In this document: positions 5,850 to 11,674 of the stretch, piece after piece
Layout of the letters: the number at the start of each line of letters is the position of its first letter
Numbering within the stretch: the first letter of the stretch is position 1
Assembly: GCA_903851455.1 (NCBI GenBank)
Contig: CAINOM010000237.1
Location: forward strand, 1-11,674
From: an uncultured Bacteroidota bacterium
GTDB taxonomy: Bacteria > Bacteroidota > Bacteroidia > Chitinophagales > Chitinophagaceae
Direction of reading: 5' to 3'
DNA: 11,674 bases
Translations under genes and position numbers: made by a program
The notes under the pieces: model-generated
Seen by the model: the letters and a program-made list of their open reading frames with translations, nothing else
Database searches by the model: none
What the model was told of the DNA's origin: nothing

Positions 5850-7025
5850 ATGTCGTCCGCAACCGATAAAATCACAGAGCCACAAACAGCCGGAATATAC
5901 CTGCACATCCCCTTTTGCAAGCAAGCCTGCGTATACTGCAATTTTCATTTTTCGACATCGCTGAAATACAAGGAAGATGTACTGCAGGCGATGCTGCAGG
6001 AGATAGAAATGCAGCGCGAATACTTGCAGGGCAGCGAGGTAGAAACTGTGTACTTTGGCGGTGGTACTCCTTCCCTGTTGTCTGCCGATGACATAAACAG
6101 ATTGTTTGACGCCATCCTGAAATACTACCCGGTAAAAGAACTGAAAGAGTGCACACTGGAGGCAAATCCAGATGACCTGGATAAACACTATCTGCAGGCC
6201 TTGCGGGGTACGCCGGTAAACCGTTTTAGTATCGGGGTGCAATCTTTCAGGGAAGATGACCTGCTGTACATGAAGCGCGCCCACAACGCACAGCAGGCAG
6301 ACTATGCCATAAAAGCAGCGCAGGATGCAGGTTTTGACAATCTGAGTATAGACCTTATATACGGTACTCCCGGACTTACAGATGCCGCATGGAAACAGAA
6401 CCTTTCAAAAGTGAAAGAGCTGGGCATCCCGCACTTTTCATCTTATGCTCTCACTGTAGAGGATAAGACCGCACTGCAATATGCCATCGCGCACAAAAAA
6501 GCCCAGCCGGTAGACCCCGAACAGGCGGCAGGGCAATTTGAGATACTCATGGAGCAGGCAGCGGCCATGGGGTATGAACAGTACGAGATATCAAACCTTG
6601 CGCTGCCGGGCAGGTATGCGGTACATAATACAAACTACTGGCGTGGGAACCACTACCTGGGCATAGGCCCGTCTGCTCATTCTTTCAACGGTACATCCCG
6701 CAGGTGGAACGTGGCTAATAATGCGCTCTATGCCAAGGGTGTTTTGCAGGAACATAAACTGAACTTTGAAGAAGAACAGCTGAGCCCGATAGCCCACCTC
6801 AATGAATATATCATGACGTCCCTGCGCACTATGTGGGGCTGCGACCTGGACAAGATAGCCAGAGAATGGGACAGCAATTGCGCCAAGGAGGTGGAAAAAA
6901 ACAGTCACCTCTTCATGGAGAAAAAGTGGCTGGTGCAAAACGGGAAAAAACTTTTGCTGACAGACGAAGGAAAATTATTCGCTGATAAAATTGCGTCTGA
7001 ACTGTTTGTTTCGGAGAAAGATTGA
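5850..7025 (+). CDS. hemW: HemW, radical-SAM heme chaperone
   Basis: This 391-residue cytoplasmic radical SAM protein has the full family length. The [4Fe-4S] motif is Cys23-x3-Cys27-x2-Cys30 (IPFCKQACVYCNF), SAM contacts include GGGTPS at 70-75, and SIDLIYGTPG (166-175) is typical. Cys30 is followed by Asn-Phe rather than x-Cys; that lack of the fourth Cys separates HemW from true coproporphyrinogen dehydrogenase HemN. The C-terminal half carries HN (259-260), YW (263-264) and GIGPSAHS (271-278), all HemW/HemN-family signatures. HemW binds heme and delivers it to respiratory membrane proteins; it does not oxidise coproporphyrinogen, although many entries are named so. It stands alone between an upstream terminator and a palindrome. 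ATG 5850 is chosen because the core (AGIYLHIPFC) starts soon after it. Confidence 0.93.
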   Translation: MSSATDKITEPQTAGIYLHIPFCKQACVYCNFHFSTSLKYKEDVLQAMLQEIEMQREYLQGSEVETVYFGGGTPSLLSADDINRLFDAILKYYPVKELKECTLEANPDDLDKHYLQALRGTPVNRFSIGVQSFREDDLLYMKRAHNAQQADYAIKAAQDAGFDNLSIDLIYGTPGLTDAAWKQNLSKVKELGIPHFSSYALTVEDKTALQYAIAHKKAQPVDPEQAAGQFEILMEQAAAMGYEQYEISNLALPGRYAVHNTNYWRGNHYLGIGPSAHSFNGTSRRWNVANNALYAKGVLQEHKLNFEEEQLSPIAHLNEYIMTSLRTMWGCDLDKIAREWDSNCAKEVEKNSHLFMEKKWLVQNGKKLLLTDEGKLFADKIASELFVSEKD

Positions 7026-7075
7026 GATTGTCACTGCGCAAAGTCAACCATCTGAGCTGTTTTTTATTGTCATTA

Positions 7076-7106
7076 TGTAGAGACGTTGCAATGCAACGTC
7101 TCTACA
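7076..7106. repeat. 31-base near-perfect palindrome
   Basis: TGTAGAGACGTTGCA, a single central A, then TGCAACGTCTCTACA form two perfect 15-base arms in the 132-base gap between convergent hemW and the GT-C gene. No T tract follows it on either strand, so it is not a classical intrinsic terminator, though a strong hairpin could still protect mRNA ends or block read-through. I recall near-identical GTAGAGACG...CGTCTCTAC palindromes as dispersed intergenic repeats in other bacteria, including cyanobacteria and Bacteroidota. That is from memory and unchecked. Confidence 0.85.
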
Positions 7107-7157
7107 CGATATAGTTTTGCACATATTTTTACCGCCCATAAACAAGAACGGTGATCG

Positions 7158-8741
7158 CTATTTCAATATCGCGCCTCTCTTGCCCCGCGGTGTATATAAC
7201 CGCATCAGCGTACTGTTCTCTGCCTGTATCTCATACTCGATGTTGGGCGATGGATGCGCGTCATCGGGATAGTCTGTGGGATGAAGCCTAAAATTGGTGA
7301 TAAAATAATCGGCATCAGGTGCACTGGTCGTCCACACAAAACGGTCGCGCTCGCTGGCAGGCAACATCAATATGTTATTGTCAAGAGGGGTCTTATGCTC
7401 ACAGCATATCTTTATGTGGTGCGATGTATCATTGGCTATGATATAATCCAGCCCCTGTTTGTAGCCACACGCCCAGTATTCGAAATCGTAGTTGCGGCGC
7501 AGATATTCTTCTTCATGAGACACAAGGGGATTGAAGTAAACCTGCGGGAACGGATGGTTTCTTACCATGAAGAAGATAAGGCTCGCCAGCTGCAAGCCGC
7601 AAGCTACCTGCAATACGATCTTCGCCTTTCCTTTCCAGAGCATGTGAATGGCATATATGGCCATGAATACAAATGGAGGATATACAAAATAGAGATGCCG
7701 CCAATCGTCATAGATAACAGAATGCAAAATGATAACTGCGAAAATAGGCGCGAGGAAGGTGGCGAGGTAGAGCACATAATTCCGCTCCTGCGTATTCTGA
7801 AAGTAAGTGAGGGGTTTCTTTATAAAAAAGTATGCGATAAGGACCACGCCTGCAAAACCGGCAATCAGCCACAGCAGTGGGTTTGATATGGTGAACCATA
7901 CCGGGAAGTAGTTCCAGGGTATTTGGGTAGAGTTGATGGCCTTGCCCTGGAAAAGCACAGACACGTGCCAGTCGAAGCTGGCCATTTTAGTGAACGACTC
8001 ACCAAACTTCTTTATTGGGGACTTCCAGATATACGGCCATGACATGTACAGCAGCGAACAGAAGCCCAGCATAAACAAGCCGATGTGGATGAGCTGTTTT
8101 GCAGGCTTCTCTTTTTTCTTCATGTCGGCCAGCATATCGATGACTAAAAAGCCGAGGATGATCAGGAAATGCATGACGCCCATTATCCTGATGCTGGTGG
8201 CATAACCTGCTGCTATGCCCAGGAGCAGGAACAACCACTTCTTCTGCCGCTCAAATGCCATTTGACAAAGTGCAAGCATGACAATGACCATACACAGGAA
8301 AGGCATGTCCTTGCTATTGAAAAACGAGTGCCCATACAGGCGTGGGTTGAGCACGATCATCAGGAAGCCGAGCAAGGCCAGCCATTTATCTTTGAAAAGC
8401 CGGAGAATTAAAATGTAAGCGAAAAAAGCGCTGAAGAGAAAAAAGACATTGGTCACAATATGGCGCACCTCGTATATAGCCTTCGGATCCTTAAGCCGCA
8501 GGCCCTTCTCAATAAATATCAGCAACAACTCATAGCCTGCACCGTGATTATCTGATGGTGTAAGGAAAAGCTCCTGGCTGCCATGATAGATATAGTTGAA
8601 GCTAAGCAGGCCCGGTCCTCTTTGTGCCGGCTCATCCCATGCCATGCCATAATCTTTGTATGTTGCCATGCCTACAATAAGCAGCAGCACAAGCGCTATG
8701 ATACCCGGCAGATACGGGGCTAATTTCTCATTCACCTTCAT
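7158..8741 (-). CDS. GT39/ArnT-like GT-C membrane glycosyltransferase
   Basis: This 527-residue protein has about ten membrane segments and a soluble C-terminal domain from about residue 395. The first periplasmic loop has the acidic pair Asp36-Glu37 (YGMAWDEPAQRG), the position of the catalytic or metal-binding Asp/Glu in GT-C enzymes of the PMT/ArnT type. Later loops show GHSFFNSKDMPF (137-148) and YDDWRHLYFVYPPF (344-357), which recur in GT39-like proteins. Such enzymes take a sugar from a polyprenyl-phosphate carrier and attach it outside the cytoplasm to lipid, glycan or protein. It starts 17 bases after the stop of the TMTC-like gene and is very probably co-transcribed with it. The ATG at 8741 gives a short cytoplasmic leader before the first helix. 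Sugar and acceptor are unknown. Confidence 0.85.
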   Translation of the reverse strand: MKVNEKLAPYLPGIIALVLLLIVGMATYKDYGMAWDEPAQRGPGLLSFNYIYHGSQELFLTPSDNHGAGYELLLIFIEKGLRLKDPKAIYEVRHIVTNVFFLFSAFFAYILILRLFKDKWLALLGFLMIVLNPRLYGHSFFNSKDMPFLCMVIVMLALCQMAFERQKKWLFLLLGIAAGYATSIRIMGVMHFLIILGFLVIDMLADMKKKEKPAKQLIHIGLFMLGFCSLLYMSWPYIWKSPIKKFGESFTKMASFDWHVSVLFQGKAINSTQIPWNYFPVWFTISNPLLWLIAGFAGVVLIAYFFIKKPLTYFQNTQERNYVLYLATFLAPIFAVIILHSVIYDDWRHLYFVYPPFVFMAIYAIHMLWKGKAKIVLQVACGLQLASLIFFMVRNHPFPQVYFNPLVSHEEEYLRRNYDFEYWACGYKQGLDYIIANDTSHHIKICCEHKTPLDNNILMLPASERDRFVWTTSAPDADYFITNFRLHPTDYPDDAHPSPNIEYEIQAENSTLMRLYTPRGKRGAILK

Positions 8742-8758
8742 TTCAAAAATATTTTCAC

Positions 8759-10684
8759 TTATTTAAATTGTCTTGCCAGCGCTTCATACTTCGCTGCAGA
8801 ATCCAGCTTGCCCAGTGTCCGGTATACAATACCCGCATAAGCAAATGCTTTATGCTCGTTATACTCCGGCTGAATAGCTATCGACTTAGTAAACCCCACA
8901 GCTGCTGAATCATATTTCTGCTCCTGGTAGTAACATACCGCAAGGTTGAACTGCGCAATGACATTCGTAGGATCTTCCTCAACAGTGGTGCGGTAATACC
9001 CCAGCGCCTTATGATACTGCAGCAATGTAAGGTACACCGTACCCATATTAGCGGATGCGCTAGACAGTTTGGGGTTTAGCTCCAAAGCACGAGTCAAGTG
9101 CACCGTGGCTGAGTCATAATTTTTCATCATAAAATATATCGCTCCGAGATCAGCATGGGTGTCTGCCTTGAATGGATATATCGCTATTGACCTCTTGTAG
9201 TATATGATTGCCGAGTCGCACTCCTGGGCCTGTATTTGCGGGTTATGTTCGGCATTGGCCATACGCTTATATTCCACTGCCAGGCAATTGGTGCTCCGCC
9301 AGCTATTGGGTGCGGTAACTACCCCGCTTTTGAAGAGGTCAAGGTTGCTGCGCCAGTCTTCATTTCTCGCCATTGTTTTGCCGGCGTATAATACGGAAAT
9401 GGCGATGAGCGTGTAAGAAAGACCACGCGCATGCTCATAGGTAACGGTAGCGAGGTCTGACTTGAACAGCTTTGCCAGCAACAAAACAACTGTTATACAA
9501 AAAGCCAATGAGCCAATGAATGTAAAACGTTCACCGGCGGTTGCGCCTATCTGTATCAGTAAACCCGATGTAACGCCCATAGCGAAGAAATAGAACAAGA
9601 TGCAGTAAGCAAAAACGTTCTTGTTCTTAATTGTAGCAATGGCATAAACAAACAGACCAGTGAATATAACCAGCGATATGATCGCTACTATGTTAGTGAC
9701 GCTGGTAATCGGTATCTGGTTGAAAGAATAGTCGAACGACAGGGGATGCGGAAATACGAGCAATTCCAGGTATTTGAGCTGGATAACCAGTATGGTACCG
9801 ATCTTGTCTCCAAAAGTGTGGATGCCGGCAAATGTATTTTCGGTGATAGATACATCCCCGGCGCCGGCCTCCAGTATCATGCCGCGTATAAGCAAAAATA
9901 TCGCTGTCGCAGCGAAGTAAGGTGCGGAGGCGATGAGTATTTTTTTAGTATTGGCAGTAGTAAAAAAGTAGAGACTAAGTGGCGCAATAGCGATAAAGCA
10001 TACCGGGCTTTCTTTGGCCAGCAAAGCGATGAAAAAATAGATGGCCGACAGAACAAGGTGTTTTGCTTTGTTGTCATCTATGTACTTAAATGTCTGCAGC
10101 ATGGTGAGGGTGCTGAACAGGAGCGCCAAAATCTCGTCGCGGCTCTTTACACTGGCCATCACCTCGGTATGAATAGGGTGCAGCGCGAAAAGCAATAAGA
10201 TCAAAAAAGGGACATAGGCAGAATAAGTTGGGAACATCCTGCGAAGCAACCTGAACAACAGCATCATCAGTATGCAGGCAAGCACGAGGTTAACAAAGTG
10301 ACTCACTGCGGGGTTGAAATCGCCCATTATAGCATGCTCTACAGCGAAGGTAGCCGGTAGTAACGGGCGGTATGAGCCATTATTACTTTTATCGAAACAG
10401 TAGTTTTTGCCGTGGGTGAACAAAGCCGGTATGCACTTTAGTCCTCCGATATCAGGCAGGTCTATCAGGTTGCCTTTCGAGGTAAATACAGCATCGTCAT
10501 AGGTATATTCATAACCAATGGTGCGGGCGTTCACAACAAAGATAACGGCCATCAAAATAATCATATACCACCTATCCGTCATCACAAACGGAGTACTGGC
10601 CGCCGGCTGCTGCGGTTTTCTGTTCGGTACCTGCGGGGCTGCCTTTGGCTGGTCGGCCCTTGGCGCTGGAGTCTTTTTTGCCAC
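8759..10684 (-). CDS. TMTC-like GT-C membrane protein with C-terminal TPR domain
   Basis: This 641-residue protein has an N-terminal basic Pro/Ala/Gln-rich tail (1-34), about ten membrane helices (39-435) and three to four tetratricopeptide repeats (about 484-640). The membrane part matches eukaryotic TMTC O-mannosyltransferases in order: Asp63-Asp64 in the first loop, SYRPL (104-108), ALHPIHTEVMASVKSRDE (167-184), a GERFTFIGSLAF stretch (385-396) and NEDWRSNLDLF (441-451) leading to the TPRs. TMTCs move mannose from dolichol-phosphate-mannose to proteins, with the TPRs outside the cytoplasm; the bacterial role is inferred. The start is GTG at 10682-10684: an in-frame stop lies four codons upstream (10697-10699) and the next Met is residue 35, which would remove the tail but keep every motif. 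The GT39-like gene follows after 17 bases. Confidence 0.88.
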   Translation of the reverse strand: MAKKTPAPRADQPKAAPQVPNRKPQQPAASTPFVMTDRWYMIILMAVIFVVNARTIGYEYTYDDAVFTSKGNLIDLPDIGGLKCIPALFTHGKNYCFDKSNNGSYRPLLPATFAVEHAIMGDFNPAVSHFVNLVLACILMMLLFRLLRRMFPTYSAYVPFLILLLFALHPIHTEVMASVKSRDEILALLFSTLTMLQTFKYIDDNKAKHLVLSAIYFFIALLAKESPVCFIAIAPLSLYFFTTANTKKILIASAPYFAATAIFLLIRGMILEAGAGDVSITENTFAGIHTFGDKIGTILVIQLKYLELLVFPHPLSFDYSFNQIPITSVTNIVAIISLVIFTGLFVYAIATIKNKNVFAYCILFYFFAMGVTSGLLIQIGATAGERFTFIGSLAFCITVVLLLAKLFKSDLATVTYEHARGLSYTLIAISVLYAGKTMARNEDWRSNLDLFKSGVVTAPNSWRSTNCLAVEYKRMANAEHNPQIQAQECDSAIIYYKRSIAIYPFKADTHADLGAIYFMMKNYDSATVHLTRALELNPKLSSASANMGTVYLTLLQYHKALGYYRTTVEEDPTNVIAQFNLAVCYYQEQKYDSAAVGFTKSIAIQPEYNEHKAFAYAGIVYRTLGKLDSAAKYEALARQFK

Positions 10685-10795
10685 TATATCTGGGTTCTAT
10701 ACTATTAGTATATGCAATGTAAAAACAAAATCAGTAAGATACAACTCGGGATCAGGATTGGTCGGATTACAGACGATAGCGTAGAAAGCAATTCT

Positions 10796-11101
10796 TTACC
10801 GCTCTTTCCAATTTGTTTCCGGATTTTTAAATGTAGAAAGCACAGTTTGCACGATTATCGAATGCCTGCTTTCGTTTATAACATAATGTATTGCGTAAGG
10901 GAAACGGTTAATGAGGGCAAATCTTACAGTGAGATAACGCACCGCACGGGTAAATGGATTAAGCTTTATGAGCTCAATCTGTTTTTCAAACTCCATCATA
11001 AATTCAAATTCTAAACGAGCCCACCGCAGGGCGTAATAGTCAATTGCCTGTTGTAATTCCTCAATAGCTTCGAGAGAAAATTCGACGGACCAGGGGGACA
11101 T
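10796..11101 (-). CDS. RelE/ParE-family toxin
   Basis: This 101-residue basic protein has the RelE/ParE layout. A first strand (WSVEFSLEAIEEL) leads into a helical hairpin (about 10-46), a strand region follows, then RFPYAIHYVI (66-75) and a last strand IIVQTVLST (82-90), ending in a short basic tail. Length and order fit the family. Its ATG (11099-11101) directly follows the antitoxin stop (11102-11104) with no gap, consistent with translational coupling. The target, mRNA on the ribosome or DNA gyrase, cannot be read from the sequence. Unlike the toxin relic at 4660-4955 this copy is intact. The two are clearly the same superfamily but only distantly similar, so they are not a recent duplication. 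Confidence 0.85.
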   Translation of the reverse strand: MSPWSVEFSLEAIEELQQAIDYYALRWARLEFEFMMEFEKQIELIKLNPFTRAVRYLTVRFALINRFPYAIHYVINESRHSIIVQTVLSTFKNPETNWKER

Positions 11102-11326
11102 TTATCCAAATTTCAACCGTTTGCGAACCTCATCCCACGAAACTAACTCATTCGGGTTTTTATCATAATATTCTATTCGCCTTTTTACCTCCTCCATTTG
11201 CGATGCGGAAATATCAGTTTCCTCCTCCTGTCCGGCAAGAAATTCTACCGCATCTGCTTTCTGCAGGTCTTCGATGAGTGCAGCCGCATATTCCTTTTTT
11301 ATCCGAATGTGATATGTGCTATGCAT
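11102..11326 (-). CDS. Antitoxin paired with the RelE/ParE toxin
   Basis: This 74-residue charged protein has an N-terminal strand-like segment (MHSTYHIRIKKEYAAALIED), an acidic middle, and a C-terminal part VKRRIEYYDKNPNELVSWDE (47-66) followed by VRKRLKFG. The closing pattern, an RI/Tyr helix, then Pro and W-D/E-V, is typical of small addiction-module antitoxins whose C-terminal end wraps around the toxin. It precedes its toxin with zero spacing. A -7-like box lies about 37 bases upstream. No DNA-binding fold is obvious from sequence, so autoregulation is uncertain. Its sequence differs from the antitoxin at 4417-4656, which argues for two separate modules. Confidence 0.78.
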   Translation of the reverse strand: MHSTYHIRIKKEYAAALIEDLQKADAVEFLAGQEEETDISASQMEEVKRRIEYYDKNPNELVSWDEVRKRLKFG

Positions 11327-11363
11327 AACAAATTATTAGAAACGGTATAACATTTATCCTCGA

Positions 11364-11371
11364 CAAAGGTA
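11364..11371 (-). promoter_or_regulatory. -7 promoter element candidate for the second toxin-antitoxin module
   Basis: On the minus strand this reads TACCTTTG, an exact TAnnTTTG match, 37 bases before the antitoxin ATG at 11326. No -33 TTTG is seen at normal spacing; that position overlaps the end of the upstream TPR gene. It suggests the module is expressed from its own promoter. Confidence 0.35.
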
Positions 11372-11385
11372 CTATATTGTTACGT

Positions 11386-11674
11386 TTAGTTTTTCCCACC
11401 CCTCAGCGCACTATTCAGCAGCGCTCGATATTTCTGCGCATTGGCAGAGTCACCCATGTACTTATAGATGTTACTCATACTCATAAGCACATTAGGTGGC
11501 TGGTTGGGGTTCCTGCGCATAGCCATCAGGTAGAACCTTTCAGACTCTTTGAAATTGCCGCTGTTGCCATAAGCTGCAGCCAGGTTGCAGATGGCATCGG
11601 TGTAGGTACTGTCCTGCGAAACGAGTTTTCCTAAAACCTCTATGGCAGCCGGAAAGCTATTGTGCCTTAAAAGT
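11386..11674 (-). CDS. C-terminal end of a TPR-containing protein (partial)
   Basis: A minus-strand frame enters from the right edge and runs 95 codons to TAA (11388-11386); the start is outside the window. The visible part is helical, with TPR features: AAIEVLGKLVSQDSTYTDAI, then CNLAAAYGNSGNFKESERFY and NPNQPPNVLMSMSNIYKYMG, ending in a final helix NAQKYRALLNSAL. The 34-residue spacing of N/A-x-Y-G/M positions fits about two to three repeats. The tail resembles the end of the TMTC-like protein at 8759-10684 (a Y-x-x-x-G-D/L-S-A-x-K-Y pattern), so this may be a tandem paralogue or another TPR protein of the same unit. The membrane part, if any, is not visible. Confidence 0.8.
   Translation of the reverse strand, partial: LLRHNSFPAAIEVLGKLVSQDSTYTDAICNLAAAYGNSGNFKESERFYLMAMRRNPNQPPNVLMSMSNIYKYMGDSANAQKYRALLNSALRGGKN

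Noticed and set aside
5652..6284. Long open frame on the minus strand (210 codons) across the small lipoprotein and the start of hemW
   Set aside because: It lies antisense to clear genes, and its translation is Cys/His/Arg-rich with no domain or signal. It is a shadow of their codon use.
5850..7025. Coproporphyrinogen III dehydrogenase HemN
   Set aside because: Cys30 is followed by Asn-Phe, so the fourth cysteine of the HemN CxxxCxxCxC motif is absent; the HemW pattern fits.
7060..7110. Palindrome after hemW as a classical Rho-independent terminator
   Set aside because: Neither strand has a T tract right after the hairpin, so I list it as a repeat instead.
7254..7886. Open frame on the plus strand (210 codons) opposite the GT39-like gene
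   Set aside because: The opposite strand encodes a well-formed membrane glycosyltransferase; this translation shows no coherent domain.
9746..10198. Plus-strand open frame (150 codons) inside the TMTC-like gene
   Set aside because: Antisense to a strongly supported coding region, with no recognisable protein features.

Overview
The window reads as chromosomal DNA from a member of the Bacteroidota, plausibly near the Chitinophagaceae (inference). The evidence is lipoproteins with Bacteroidota-type signal peptides, a 2-oxoacid dehydrogenase E1 fused alpha-beta in one chain, several gene starts preceded by a TAnnTTTG-type -7 element, and almost no Shine-Dalgarno sequences. There are no tRNA or rRNA genes, CRISPR arrays, transposases or phage genes, and no gene-free stretch longer than about 300 bases.

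Left part (1-4265). The tail of an unidentified plus-strand gene ends at 171 and directly abuts the stop codon of a minus-strand run. Read from right to left, that run is the fused E1 gene (4265-2289), an unknown lipoprotein with its own probable promoter (2197-1355), and an OafA/YrhL-type membrane acyltransferase (1260-172).

Middle (4393-7106). A small toxin-antitoxin module has an intact antitoxin, but its RelE/ParE-like toxin carries a one-base frameshift. Next come two exported histidine-rich proteins in tandem: a 169-residue secreted protein, then a 50-residue lipoprotein too short for most gene callers. A strong intrinsic terminator closes this unit. hemW (radical-SAM heme chaperone) follows. 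A near-perfect 31-base palindrome sits in the convergent gap after hemW.

Right part (7158-11674), minus strand. A two-gene unit encodes a large polytopic protein with C-terminal TPRs that resembles the eukaryotic TMTC O-mannosyltransferases, and a GT39/ArnT-like GT-C glycosyltransferase 17 bases downstream. An intact second RelE/ParE toxin-antitoxin pair separates this unit from the C-terminal end of another TPR protein cut by the window edge. The TMTC-like/GT-C pair is the best candidate for a poorly described system, possibly lipid-linked-sugar-dependent glycosylation of exported proteins. The histidine-rich pair is the second candidate.
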